Part shown: positions 16,446 through 25,128 of the stretch, piece by piece
Layout of the letters: each line of letters starts with the position of its first letter
How positions within the stretch are numbered: the first letter of the stretch is position 1
NCBI GenBank assembly: GCA_009917545.1
Contig: QZDW01000030.1
Coordinates: 1 to 35,155 of the forward strand
Reading direction: 5' to 3'
DNA: 35,155 nucleotides
Source of the DNA: a bacterium 1XD42-76
GTDB lineage: Bacteria > Bacillota > Clostridia > Lachnospirales > Lachnospiraceae
Notes under the pieces: model-generated
What the model was told of the DNA's origin: nothing
The model's database searches: none
Seen by the model: only the letters and a program-made list of their open reading frames with translations
Translations under genes and position numbers: made by a program

Positions 16446-17366
16446 ATGAATAAACAGGAAAGATTGTTCTTATTTGGCTGCGGGGGGATAGGAAAGCTCT
16501 GGCTGAATCGCTTAGGAGGAGAGAGGGTATACGGTTTTATTGATTCAAATAAAGCGGGACAGATGATTGATGGAAAAAAAGTTTTTAGTCTTAAGGAAAT
16601 AAAAAAAATTCAGGATGGGTTTAAAATATACATTTCAACCAGATATGATACGAAAAAGGAAATTTATGAAGAGATAGCGAAAAATGGGTTGAGTAAATGT
16701 GTGGTAGGGACACCGTACTTAGATGAAAATATTTATGCGGACTATGATACATGGATAGATATCCACACAAAGTTCGAAGGAAGAAATGCAATCGTCAGCG
16801 GAGTACATTTGAATAACTGCAAAATAGGATATGCTTCCTATATTGCTAGAAATACAGTTTTTTCTTATGTTCAAATTGGAAGATATTCCTGCATTGGCCC
16901 TAATATCAAAGTAGTGCAGGGGCAGCATCCAACTAAAAAATTTGTTTCTGTGCATCCTATGTTTTATTCGACACAATCTGTAATTCGGAAATCATACGTC
17001 CAAAACAGTATATTTGACGAATATAAATATACCCAAAACGGATATGTGATCGAAGTAGGGAATGATGTATGGATAGGAGATGGTGCAACGATCATGGAGG
17101 GAGTCTGCATAGCAGATGGCACAATTATAGCCTCTGGTGCCAATGTTGTAAAAGATACGGAACCTTATTCCATTGTTGGAGGAAATCCGGCAAGATTGAT
17201 TCGTTACCGCTTTAATGAAGACCAGATTGATTTCCTTATAAAGTTGCAATGGTGGAACAAGGAAGAGGGATGGATCGAAGAGCATGCAAAGTACTTTGAT
17301 GATATAAAACGTTTTCAAATAAAGATTCATGAAGAAGAGCGAGGGAATAAAAATGCCGTGTATTAG
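16446..17366 (+). CDS. Rossmann-hexapeptide acetyltransferase
   Basis: A 306-residue protein. Residues 1-95 are a Rossmann-like module (LFLFGCGGIGKLWLNRLGG, YGFIDSNKAGQMIDGKKV). Residues about 105-265 form a left-handed beta-helix acetyltransferase of the CatB/WbbJ type, with an insertion (HPMFYSTQSVIRKSYVQ), the segment QGQHPTKKF carrying a catalytic-type His, [16 protein letters not shown]-like coils and the end SIVGGNPARLIRYRF. A C-terminal helix (QWWNKEEGWIEEH) follows. The order resembles PglD, whose N-terminal part binds the UDP-sugar, so this may acetylate a sugar amine or hydroxyl. Its end overlaps the next gene. The ribosome site is poorly placed. Confidence 0.8.
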   Translation: MNKQERLFLFGCGGIGKLWLNRLGGERVYGFIDSNKAGQMIDGKKVFSLKEIKKIQDGFKIYISTRYDTKKEIYEEIAKNGLSKCVVGTPYLDENIYADYDTWIDIHTKFEGRNAIVSGVHLNNCKIGYASYIARNTVFSYVQIGRYSCIGPNIKVVQGQHPTKKFVSVHPMFYSTQSVIRKSYVQNSIFDEYKYTQNGYVIEVGNDVWIGDGATIMEGVCIADGTIIASGANVVKDTEPYSIVGGNPARLIRYRFNEDQIDFLIKLQWWNKEEGWIEEHAKYFDDIKRFQIKIHEEERGNKNAVY

Positions 17367-18513
17367 CGTAGTAATGCCGGTTTATAACAATGAAAAGTAT
17401 TTTCCGTTGGCTGTAAAAAGTATACTGGATCAGGATTATCAGGATTATGAATTGATAGTGATTGATGATGGTTCAACGGATAATACCCCGTATATTGCAG
17501 ACGAATTGGCAGCTCATTATCCCTGCATGAAAGTGATACATCAGAAAAATATGTGGATTTATGCAAGTTTCAATCGGGGAATTCAGGAATCAAATGGAGA
17601 ATATATTTATATAGTTAATTCTGACGACCGGCTTTGCCCGGGAGCTTTATCATTAATGGCTGAGAGTGTCGAGAAATATCATCCGGATGTAGTATGGACG
17701 AAAGTGATAATACATTCCTGTGATCAGAATCAGCAGATTTTAAACTATAATATTGGCAATCTGGATGGAAAAGTATTACGAGACAGTGTTTATTTGGAGA
17801 AAGACGAGGTAAGGAAAGCATGGCCTTATTTTGTCAAAAGTCTATTAGCTCAGAATCAGGCAAATTTGTATCGGCGCAGTCTTATGGAAGCCCATCCGTT
17901 CCGTAATGATGTGTATGGTGCGGACACCTTATTTAATATAAGTATTGCTTCTGATGTGAAAAGCGCAGTTGTATTGAGCCAGGCTGTATACGAATTTTTT
18001 ATATACGAAAGAGCTGACATGAACGCGTCTGTAGGTAAATACTATACCTATGAGCATGACATGTTCAATGAAATATATACAGAGCTGAACAAACTTTTTA
18101 CGGAGTGGGAGATTCCGGAAAACGAATATAAAGGTTATCTTACAGACAAAAGGATGAGAGAGATAACAGGGGAAATACGTAGCTTAGGAGGCGGGGCCTG
18201 TAAACTAACGACGGAGGAAAAGCTACAACGTATTTTTGTACATTTTGCAGACGAAACCATGATAAAATGCGCGATAGAGTCAGACAGGGAAGAAGAGCTG
18301 GAAAGTCGAATTCTGTCAGGAGTAAGAGAATTCTTATTACTAAATCCCCTGGAAGAAGACAGTAAAATGTATTTCGTATTTGAATTACTGGATTCTTTAC
18401 TGAAATATGAAAAAGAAGATATGGATTATCAAAAAATAGAAAATGCCATTAACCATCCTTTTAATCCAGCTCATATCGGACATATATTTTATGATAAACT
18501 AACAAAAAGGTAG
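17353..18513 (+). CDS. Family 2 glycosyltransferase
   Basis: This GT-A enzyme transfers a sugar from a nucleotide donor. The N-terminal domain (about residues 1-220) shows ISVVMPVYNNEKYFPLAV, DYELIVIDDGSTDNTP and NSDDRLCPG, in which SDD is the DxD-type metal site. The C-terminal 160 residues are helical and unassigned. The ATG at 17353 is preferred over an upstream ATG at 17329 because GAGGGA lies 6 bases before it; both overlap the previous gene. The next gene starts 6 bases after the stop, so it is cotranscribed with the L-FucNAc genes. Acceptor and donor cannot be read from sequence. Confidence 0.87.
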   Translation: MPCISVVMPVYNNEKYFPLAVKSILDQDYQDYELIVIDDGSTDNTPYIADELAAHYPCMKVIHQKNMWIYASFNRGIQESNGEYIYIVNSDDRLCPGALSLMAESVEKYHPDVVWTKVIIHSCDQNQQILNYNIGNLDGKVLRDSVYLEKDEVRKAWPYFVKSLLAQNQANLYRRSLMEAHPFRNDVYGADTLFNISIASDVKSAVVLSQAVYEFFIYERADMNASVGKYYTYEHDMFNEIYTELNKLFTEWEIPENEYKGYLTDKRMREITGEIRSLGGGACKLTTEEKLQRIFVHFADETMIKCAIESDREEELESRILSGVREFLLLNPLEEDSKMYFVFELLDSLLKYEKEDMDYQKIENAINHPFNPAHIGHIFYDKLTKR

Positions 18514-18519
18514 AGAGAT

Positions 18520-19560
18520 ATGTTTGAAGATAAGACTTTATTAATTACAGGAGGGACAGGTTCCTTTGGAAATGCCGTACTGAAAAGATTTATGCGGACA
18601 GATATCGGTGAAATCCGGATTTTTTCACGTGATGAGAAAAAGCAAGACGAAATGCGGCACGAATACCAATCCTGGTGTCCGGAGCACGCAGAGAAAATCA
18701 AATTCTATATTGGGGATGTCAGGGACATTTGGAGTATCAGGAATGCTATGCATGGCGTGGATTATGTTTTCCATGCAGCCGCATTGAAACAGGTTCCCTC
18801 CTGCGAGTTTTTTCCAATAGAAGCTGTAAAGACGAACATCTTGGGAACGGAGCATGTCCTTACAGCAGCGATAGAAAATAAGGTGAAAAAGGTAGTGTGT
18901 CTGTCTACGGATAAAGCTGCATACCCAGTGAATGCTATGGGGACCTCTAAAGCAATGATGGAGAAGGTGTTTGTAGCAAAGTCCAGGACAGTAGATGCGG
19001 AAGAGACATTAATATGTGGGACTCGCTATGGAAATGTACTTTGTTCCAGAGGTTCGGTAGTACCGCTTTTTATTAATCAGATTATGGAAGGAAAGCAACT
19101 TACAGTAACAGAACCGATGATGACTAGGTTTTTAATGAGTTTAGATGAAGCGGTGGAGCTGGTGATATTTGCCTTTGAGAATGCGGAAGCTGGAGATATT
19201 ATGGTACAGAAAGCGCCGGCCTGTACGATTGGCACTTTAGCTCAGGCAGTATGCGAGCTGTTCCATGTAAAAGCAGATATTCGTATGATAGGGGTCCGGC
19301 ATGGGGAGAAAATGCATGAAACGCTGCTGACGAATGAAGAATGCTCAAGAGCGATTGATTTTGGAGAGTATTATCAGGTTCCGGCAGACAATAGAAATTT
19401 AAACTATGATAATTACTTTACGAATGGTAATCGGAAGAGAGCTCATTTAAAAGAATTCACGTCAGCAAATACAAGGCAACTGGATGTGGAGCAGGTAAAG
19501 GAAAAATTATTACAGCAGCCCTATGTACAGCGGCAATTAAAGAAATGGGGGGAGAAGTAA
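18520..19560 (+). CDS. capE: UDP-GlcNAc 4,6-dehydratase/5-epimerase (FnlA/CapE)
   Basis: The 346-residue extended short-chain dehydrogenase makes the first intermediate of UDP-N-acetyl-L-fucosamine from UDP-GlcNAc. Evidence: LLITGGTGSFGNAVLKRF NAD(P) loop, FSRDEKKQDEMR, FHAAALKQVPSCEF and STDKAAYPVNAMGTSKAMMEK. The usual YxxxK pair is MxxxK here (M140, K144), as known for CapE/FnlA, which separates it from PseB-type enzymes. The next two genes complete the pathway. Its stop overlaps the next start (TAATG). Confidence 0.92.
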   Translation: MFEDKTLLITGGTGSFGNAVLKRFMRTDIGEIRIFSRDEKKQDEMRHEYQSWCPEHAEKIKFYIGDVRDIWSIRNAMHGVDYVFHAAALKQVPSCEFFPIEAVKTNILGTEHVLTAAIENKVKKVVCLSTDKAAYPVNAMGTSKAMMEKVFVAKSRTVDAEETLICGTRYGNVLCSRGSVVPLFINQIMEGKQLTVTEPMMTRFLMSLDEAVELVIFAFENAEAGDIMVQKAPACTIGTLAQAVCELFHVKADIRMIGVRHGEKMHETLLTNEECSRAIDFGEYYQVPADNRNLNYDNYFTNGNRKRAHLKEFTSANTRQLDVEQVKEKLLQQPYVQRQLKKWGEK

Positions 19561-20663
19561 TGAAGGTCTTAATTACCGGGGCTGACGGCTTTATTGGGAA
19601 GAACTTACAGTCGGAGTTATGCAGTCGGGGAATGGAGGAATTATTGTTGTGTAATCATAATACAACAGAAGCAGAGATAGAAAAATTCACGGCTCAATGT
19701 ACCTCTATTGTACATCTTGCAGGAGTGAATCGCCCCAAAGAGGAAAGAGAATTTTGGGAAGGGAATGCAGAAACTACTAGGAGACTGATAGACTATCTCA
19801 AAAAAAACAATAATATTCCGCATATCATATTCGCATCTTCCGCTCAAGCTGAACTGGATAATCCATATGGGAAGAGTAAATTGGAGGCTGAACGGATTCT
19901 AAAACAATATTCCCATGATACGGGAGGAAGAGTAACAATCTATCGTTTTCCAAATGTTTTCGGAAAGTGGTGCAGGCCTGATTATAATAGTGTGGTAGCT
20001 ACTTTTTGTTATAATATTGCAAGAGAAAAAGAGATCTGTATCCATAATGCGGATGCGGTCATTCAGCTGGTATATATTGATGATGTTATCAATGCTATTA
20101 TCCGGTCATTAGAAACCAGCAGTGAGAATTTATATCCTGTATTGCAGCCAATATATGAGGTTCGGGTAGGGGAACTTGCGAAAATGCTTTATTATTTTAA
20201 AAAGCAAAATGAAAGTTTACAGATTCCGGATATAGGCGATGAATTGACAAAGAAAATGTATAGTACATTTTTAAGCTATATGAAAGAGGATTCTCTTAAA
20301 GCGCCCCTGTCCATGCATGCTGATACGAGAGGTTCTTTTACAGAGTTTATACATACAGAAAGCACAGGACAAATCTCGATCAATATTGCTAAGCCAGGAA
20401 TCGTAAAGGGAAATCACTGGCATAATACAAAAGTGGAAAAGTTCCTTGTAGTAAAAGGAAAAGCACTGATTAAAATGCGAAATAAGATGACTGGGGTAAT
20501 TACGGAGCATACGGTATCAGGAAGACTGCTTGAAGTACTCTATATCCCGCCCGGCTATGTGCATAATATAGTGAATATCGGTGAGGACGATCTTATTACG
20601 GTTATTTGGGCAAATGAAAATTTTGATAAAGAAAGACCGGATACTTATTATGAGGAAGTGTAA
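19560..20663 (+). CDS. capF: UDP-sugar reductase with cupin (FnlB/CapF)
   Basis: A bifunctional 367-residue protein of the L-FucNAc pathway. The N-terminal SDR domain (about 1-240) shows VLITGADGFIGKNL, HLAGVNRPKE and NPYGKSKLEAE, the YxxxK active site. The C-terminal cupin (about 255-367) shows GNHWHNTKVEKFLVVKG and IPPGYVHNI, with metal-type histidines. CapF proteins catalyse epimerisation with the cupin and reduction with the SDR part. ATG 19560 is preferred to ATG 19545, since GGGGGGAGAAG lies directly before it; it overlaps the previous stop. Confidence 0.92.
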   Translation: MKVLITGADGFIGKNLQSELCSRGMEELLLCNHNTTEAEIEKFTAQCTSIVHLAGVNRPKEEREFWEGNAETTRRLIDYLKKNNNIPHIIFASSAQAELDNPYGKSKLEAERILKQYSHDTGGRVTIYRFPNVFGKWCRPDYNSVVATFCYNIAREKEICIHNADAVIQLVYIDDVINAIIRSLETSSENLYPVLQPIYEVRVGELAKMLYYFKKQNESLQIPDIGDELTKKMYSTFLSYMKEDSLKAPLSMHADTRGSFTEFIHTESTGQISINIAKPGIVKGNHWHNTKVEKFLVVKGKALIKMRNKMTGVITEHTVSGRLLEVLYIPPGYVHNIVNIGEDDLITVIWANENFDKERPDTYYEEV

Positions 20664-20665
20664 CT

Positions 20666-21814
20666 GTGGAAAAAATCAGACTAATGACGATCATTGGAAC
20701 CAGGCCGGAAATTATCCGTTTGTCGGAAATTATAAAAAAGTGTGACCTTTATTTCGACCATATTCTGGTACATACAGGCCAAAATTATGACTATTCATTA
20801 AATCAGGTGTTTTTCGAAGAACTGGGACTTCGCAGACCGGATTACTATCTGGATGTAGCTGGTGAAAATTTGGGAGAAACGCTCGGAAATATTATTAATC
20901 GGAGTTTTCGTTTGATGACTGAATGCCAGCCAGATGTGCTGCTTATTCTCGGGGATACGAATTCCGCCCTTTCAGCAATCCCTGCCAAACGTTTAAAAAT
21001 ACCAGTGTTCCACATGGAAGCAGGAAATCGCTGTTTTGATGAAAACCTGCCGGAAGAAATTAACCGGAGAATTGTCGATCATATTTCAGATGTGAATTTA
21101 TGCTATTCTGAGCATGCGAGAAGATATCTGAACCAGGAGGGAACACCAAAGGAAAGAACGTTTGTAGTGGGGTCTCCGATGGCTGAGGTGTTGGACAGAC
21201 ACTTAAGTACAATTTGTAAAAGCAGAGTTTTAAGCTGCCTTAATTTGGAACCCCAAAAATATATTCTTTTATCTGCACACAGGGAAGAGAATATGGATAA
21301 TGAGAAGAATTTTTATCAATTGATGGAATCAATAGCGGTTCTGGCGGATCATTACCAAATACCCATTATTTATAGTCTGCATCCCAGAAGCAGAAAGTTT
21401 GTTCTGCAGAGAAAGTTTGAATTTCCTTCGCTTGTGCAGCCAATGGAGCCTTTTGGATTTATTGATTATGTTCATTTACAGATGAATGCAAAATGTGTCG
21501 TATCAGACAGCGGAACGTTGCCGGAAGAAAGCGCTTTTTTTTGCTCTAAAGGGATGCCCTTTGCAGCAGTCTGCATCAGGACCTCAACAGAGCGGCCGGA
21601 GGCTTTAGATAAAGGAAACTTTATTTTGGCAGGAATTGGAAAAGAAAGTGTAAGTCAGGCTGTTGAAATGGCTGTAATGATGAGTCAGGCAGGAGTACTA
21701 CCGTCAAGAGTACCAGACTACATTGAAGAAAACGTCAGTTTAAAAGTAGTGAAAATAATCCAGAGTTACGTAGGGATTGTAAACCAGACAGTATGGAAAA
21801 AACACTGCGATTAG
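20666..21814 (+). CDS. wecB: Non-hydrolysing UDP-sugar 2-epimerase (FnlC/CapG type)
   Basis: The 382-residue GT-B-fold 2-epimerase ends the pathway to UDP-L-FucNAc. It has IIGTRPEIIRLSEII, HTGQNYDYS, LILGDTNSAL, HMEAGNRCFDENLPEEINRR, SAHREENM, HPRSRKF and SDSGTLPEE. The EAGNRCFD version of the motif and the gene order after CapE and CapF point to the FnlC/CapG branch rather than WecB making ManNAc. GTG start at 20666 with GAGGAAG 7 bases upstream; it follows the previous stop by 2 bases. Confidence 0.9.
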   Translation: MEKIRLMTIIGTRPEIIRLSEIIKKCDLYFDHILVHTGQNYDYSLNQVFFEELGLRRPDYYLDVAGENLGETLGNIINRSFRLMTECQPDVLLILGDTNSALSAIPAKRLKIPVFHMEAGNRCFDENLPEEINRRIVDHISDVNLCYSEHARRYLNQEGTPKERTFVVGSPMAEVLDRHLSTICKSRVLSCLNLEPQKYILLSAHREENMDNEKNFYQLMESIAVLADHYQIPIIYSLHPRSRKFVLQRKFEFPSLVQPMEPFGFIDYVHLQMNAKCVVSDSGTLPEESAFFCSKGMPFAAVCIRTSTERPEALDKGNFILAGIGKESVSQAVEMAVMMSQAGVLPSRVPDYIEENVSLKVVKIIQSYVGIVNQTVWKKHCD

Positions 21815-21899
21815 GAAGCGATATCAGGAAGAGAAGCCCTAGGCACAGTATGATGTCTGGTTTTGGAAAGCATAAGTATGTGAAGAGGGAGCTGAATAA

Positions 21900-22849
21900 G
21901 TGAAAAATATACATTTGGGGAGTTGGATATCATGCGGAGTACATTTACTCGATGATTGATAGGGATGAATGTACAGTGGAAGGATTTGTAGACAGCGATA
22001 GTACGAAACAGGGAGTGTCATGGAAAAACTAAATAACCGTTTACTCCCCGGAACAGCTGTCAGAGATGGATTATGACTATATTATTATATCGATCATTAA
22101 GTATGAATCAATAGAACAAAGTTGTAAAAAACTGGGCATCCCAAATGAAAAGGTAATTGCTTTTTGGAAGGAACCAAACGATATAAAAATATTCAAAAGC
22201 AGGATCCAGGAGGTATTGGAGGAACGAAAAAAAGAAAAATATTAGAAAACCGGCTTGACAGCGCCCCATATGAATGGGGGATAGAGATAACGCCACAAAT
22301 TGATTCAGCGGAAAAACTATAAAAAAATGATTCGTGACCACAGTTCTCTCTGCCGTTTTGGCGACGGGGAATTCGAAATTATGTGCGGGAATAACCGGGA
22401 CTGGTTCCAGGAGACTTCCGAGACGCTGCGCAGAAGGCTGCTTCAGATTATACGATCAGATCATCCTTCAATCAATATAGCCGTTGCTCAGAATTTTAAA
22501 AATTTGGAAAGATTTAATGAAGAAGCAGCGGACATAATAAGAGACTATATGGCTTTTCAAACGAGAAAAGATATATTGAAGTTTCTCGATATGAGGCGCA
22601 GCTATTATGACGCTTATGTAACAAGGCCATATTCCCTTTATTTAAAGAGCTGTGGAAGGGACGTTCAGTCATCATTGTAGAAGGAAAGTATGGCAGAAAT
22701 GGAGTAAATAATGATTTATTTCATACTGCACGTGAAATGAAACGTGTGCTGTGTCCGCCTCAAAATGCATGGAAAAGCTATGATAGGATAAAAGAAAGTA
22801 TTTTGAAAATAGCGAAAAAGGATGATTTAATATGTATATCTCTTGGGTT
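21900..22849 (+). pseudogene. Broken Rossmann/GT-D (DUF1792) glycosyltransferase
   Basis: Pieced across frames, this was one gene: a Rossmann-like module (IYIWGVGYHAEYIYSMI, DYDYIIISIIKYESIEQ), a linker (LENRLDSAPYEWGIEITPQI), and a GT-D fold DUF1792 transferase (SLCRFGDGEFEIMCG, then VIIVEGKYGRNGVNNDLF, then LICISLG). Lesions seen: an extra A after the GTG start, a TAA at about 22030, A-run frameshifts near 22230 and 22320, and a further frameshift near 22640-22660. At about 22850 the expected end of the GT-D domain is replaced by unrelated sequence copied from a gene at 30101. The 22300-22680 part is still open for 126 codons from a TTG, but cannot make an active enzyme. Confidence 0.75.
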
Positions 22850-23120
22850 TGGATTATTATGCTCTGGCACATCTAGAAGACTTTATGGAGAGAAAATATG
22901 CCAAAGAGGCAGTGATTCTGTTTAGTGATAAAAGCGTATATAGGCAGATAAAAGGGATGCACTTAGAGATGTCTGCCAGGCTATGCCGCTGGCCTGAGGA
23001 AAAGATCAAAACCCTGTATGATTATTACTCGTTTTATAAGTTTTCCGATAAGATTGTATTTACCTATACGGATAAATCAAAGGATAATAAGTTAGGCAGA
23101 GTACTCAGGGAGACTCCGAT
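22850..23120 (+). pseudogene. Duplicated fragment of the 30101 gene
   Basis: These 271 bases align without gaps to 30219-30489 (offset 7369). The encoded 90 residues, from DYYALAHLEDFM to VLRETPI, differ at 12 positions from the intact gene. The N-terminus and C-terminal tail are absent and no ribosome site exists. It is sandwiched between a broken GT-D gene and another gene end. Confidence 0.8.
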
Positions 23121-23320
23121 ATATAGATATCACAGGAGAAAGCTATCGGGATAGTTTCTGCCAGACAATACCAGCATTTGCAATTGTAAAGCCTTATAAA
23201 AATACTGTACCGACAGCGATTTTTGAATGGAAGATAGGAGAGGTGATTTTGCAGCTATATGAAAAAGGGATTCGGAGATGTAGTGTATACCAATTATTAG
23301 AGGGGACATTCGATTATTAA
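23121..23320 (+). pseudogene. C-terminal remnant of an unknown gene
   Basis: An open run in one frame gives TGESYRDSFCQTIPAFAIV, a middle segment, and ends LQLYEKGIRRCSVYQLLEG plus a few residues before TAA at about 23318. It reads like the natural end of a real protein, but the rest is absent. I do not recognise the family. Confidence 0.45.
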
Positions 23321-23410
23321 GAAGGCAATCCGGCATATTGCTGTTTCTTTTTCTGAAAAATACAACTGCATCTAAGTAACATACGGGCTAAGAGGAAAGG
23401 GTGAAGGGAA

Positions 23411-24808
23411 ATGCGGATAATCATTTTTGGAACAGGCAATATTTATGAAAAGTATAAAAATGATATAAGCAGCGAGGATGAGATCATTGCCTTTATAGAT
23501 AATGCTATCCAAAAGCAGGGGAGTATTTTAGACGGAAAACCGATTTTTGCACCAAAATCAATTCTTAATATGAAATACGACAGAATTGTTGTCATGAGTA
23601 TATCAGATATACAAATGAAGGAACAATTATTGCATTTGGGATGTGATAGAAAAAGAATATGGCATTGCCAGGAGTATTTGGGCCGGAATAAGAAGCCGGA
23701 AAACGATTTGGTTTTGCCGCATCGAACCATCAAAGATAAAAAACGCTGTCTGATAATCACGAACCCATTGGGTTATCATGGGGGAGCGTTGTCAGCGGTA
23801 TACGCCGCATTGGCATTAAAAACCAAGGGATACGAAGTATATGTGGCGGCAGAAAAGTGTGATGGAACATTTCAATGTGAATTTCAATCACAGGGGATAA
23901 ATTTCCTTATTGCGCCTAATCTGCAATTTGCTGGGTGGGAAAACCTCAAGTGGACATCTGGATTTGATAAGATTCTCGTCAATACATACCCGATGATTTT
24001 CTGTGCATCAGAAATTGCAAAGCACCACAAGACTGCCCTTTGGCTCCATGAGAGTGATATCTGCTATTCAGGGATGAGATTTTGGAACGACATTTCCGTA
24101 TCGGAATGTCAGGAGAAGGGCATAACTCTCTATGCAGTGAGTGAAAAAGCGAAGAAAAACTTTATACGCCATGCAGGAGCCGCAGACATTACGGTGTTGC
24201 CGTATGGAATCCCTGATATATGCAGGAATTCTCCACAAGAATTTTCCGGCGGAGAAAAAGGGAAAGATGGTTTCGTTACATTTGCTGTCATTGGAACACT
24301 CCATCCCATAAAGAGGCAGGATATTTTTATAAAAGCTATTAAACTTCTGCGAAAGGAAGTATATGAGCAGGCAAGATTTTTAATTATAGGGAAACGGGAT
24401 GATCCTGCATGTCAGGACTACGAGAAAATGATTAAGCAGTTGGCATGTGGAATTCATAACATACAGTTTACTGGTGAACTAAGCCGCAGGGAGATGATCA
24501 ATATATTTACGAAAATTGATGTGGTAGTCGTTGCCTCGGAACAGGAAACCATGTCGATTGCGGCCACGGAGGCTATGATGAATTCAAAGGTATGTATTGT
24601 CAGCAGTACAGCCGGAATTGCAGAAATAATCGAGGATAGGGTGAATGGGCGGCTGTTTGAACTCGATGATACGGATGAACTGGCGAAAATTATGGAAGAG
24701 TGCATAGTGCATAAAGATGAACTATGGAAAATGGAGGGAGAGGCGCGGAAGACATATGAAAAATACTTTACGATGGAACAGTTTGCCGACCGCTTGGAAC
24801 AAATATAA
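23411..24808 (+). CDS. Rossmann-GT4 glycosyltransferase
   Basis: The 465-residue protein couples a Rossmann-like module (1-90: IIIFGTGNIYEKYKND, YDRIVVMSISDIQMKEQL) to a GT-B family 4 glycosyltransferase (about 110-465). The GT4 part shows the N-domain GGALSAVYAALAL, then FAVIGTLHPIKRQDIFIKAI, ARFLIIGKRDD, and the donor-site segment VVVASEQETMSIAATEAMMNSK. Such enzymes retain the anomeric configuration and are cytoplasmic or membrane-associated. Start ATG 23411 with GAAGGG upstream. Next gene follows after 14 bases. Confidence 0.88.
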   Translation: MRIIIFGTGNIYEKYKNDISSEDEIIAFIDNAIQKQGSILDGKPIFAPKSILNMKYDRIVVMSISDIQMKEQLLHLGCDRKRIWHCQEYLGRNKKPENDLVLPHRTIKDKKRCLIITNPLGYHGGALSAVYAALALKTKGYEVYVAAEKCDGTFQCEFQSQGINFLIAPNLQFAGWENLKWTSGFDKILVNTYPMIFCASEIAKHHKTALWLHESDICYSGMRFWNDISVSECQEKGITLYAVSEKAKKNFIRHAGAADITVLPYGIPDICRNSPQEFSGGEKGKDGFVTFAVIGTLHPIKRQDIFIKAIKLLRKEVYEQARFLIIGKRDDPACQDYEKMIKQLACGIHNIQFTGELSRREMINIFTKIDVVVVASEQETMSIAATEAMMNSKVCIVSSTAGIAEIIEDRVNGRLFELDDTDELAKIMEECIVHKDELWKMEGEARKTYEKYFTMEQFADRLEQI

Positions 24809-24822
24809 GAGAAGGTGTTGGA

Positions 24823-25128
24823 ATGAAATATATTATTTGTGGTAAGAACCGGGTAGCCAAAGACTTTATGTATATGTTTGAAAACCTGGACATTCTGGGC
24901 ATCGTTGATGATGTTGACTTGGCAATCGAAGATAACGCGCATGATCAGATCATACTCTGTGATTTTGATAAAACTGAGAAAGAAAAAAGGCTGCAGCAGA
25001 GAGGTATGGCCTACGGAAAAGATTACGTCTATGAGGAAGATTTTTTTGGTTCCTGGATCCTGTTATGCTCCCCAAAGATCGAAAATTGGCTGTCTGGGGA
25101 ACGGGAAATATGTGCCAATTTCTGCTGA
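24823..25128 (+). CDS. Rossmann-like module, 5' part of a split gene
   Basis: The 101-codon frame encodes a half-Rossmann module (KYIICGKNRVAKDFMYMF, LGIVDDVDLAI, YVYEEDFF) and then leaves the meaningful frame after a run of seven T at 25041-25047. Shifting back one base at T_TTT_TTT joins EEDFF to WFLDPV and then the next frame (MLPKDRKLAVWG), giving a continuous protein with two Rossmann-like modules, a SPASM-like region and a radical SAM core. The 64-base overlap with the next frame and the good ribosome site here (GAAGGTG) versus none at 25065 support one original gene. Confidence 0.65.
   Translation: MKYIICGKNRVAKDFMYMFENLDILGIVDDVDLAIEDNAHDQIILCDFDKTEKEKRLQQRGMAYGKDYVYEEDFFGSWILLCSPKIENWLSGEREICANFC
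25041..25047 (+). other. Seven-T slippery run joining two frames
   Basis: GA_TTT_TTT_GG: a minus-1 slip on the run would fuse the frames of 24823 and 25065. Options are programmed frameshifting, phase variation by replication slippage, a recent mutation, or a sequencing error. A purine-rich GAGGAAGA immediately precedes the run. Confidence 0.5.

Noticed and set aside
18520-19560. PseB-type first enzyme of the pseudaminic pathway
   Set aside because: The MxxxK active site, KQVPSCEF segment and following CapF and CapG-type genes identify it as CapE/FnlA of the L-FucNAc route.
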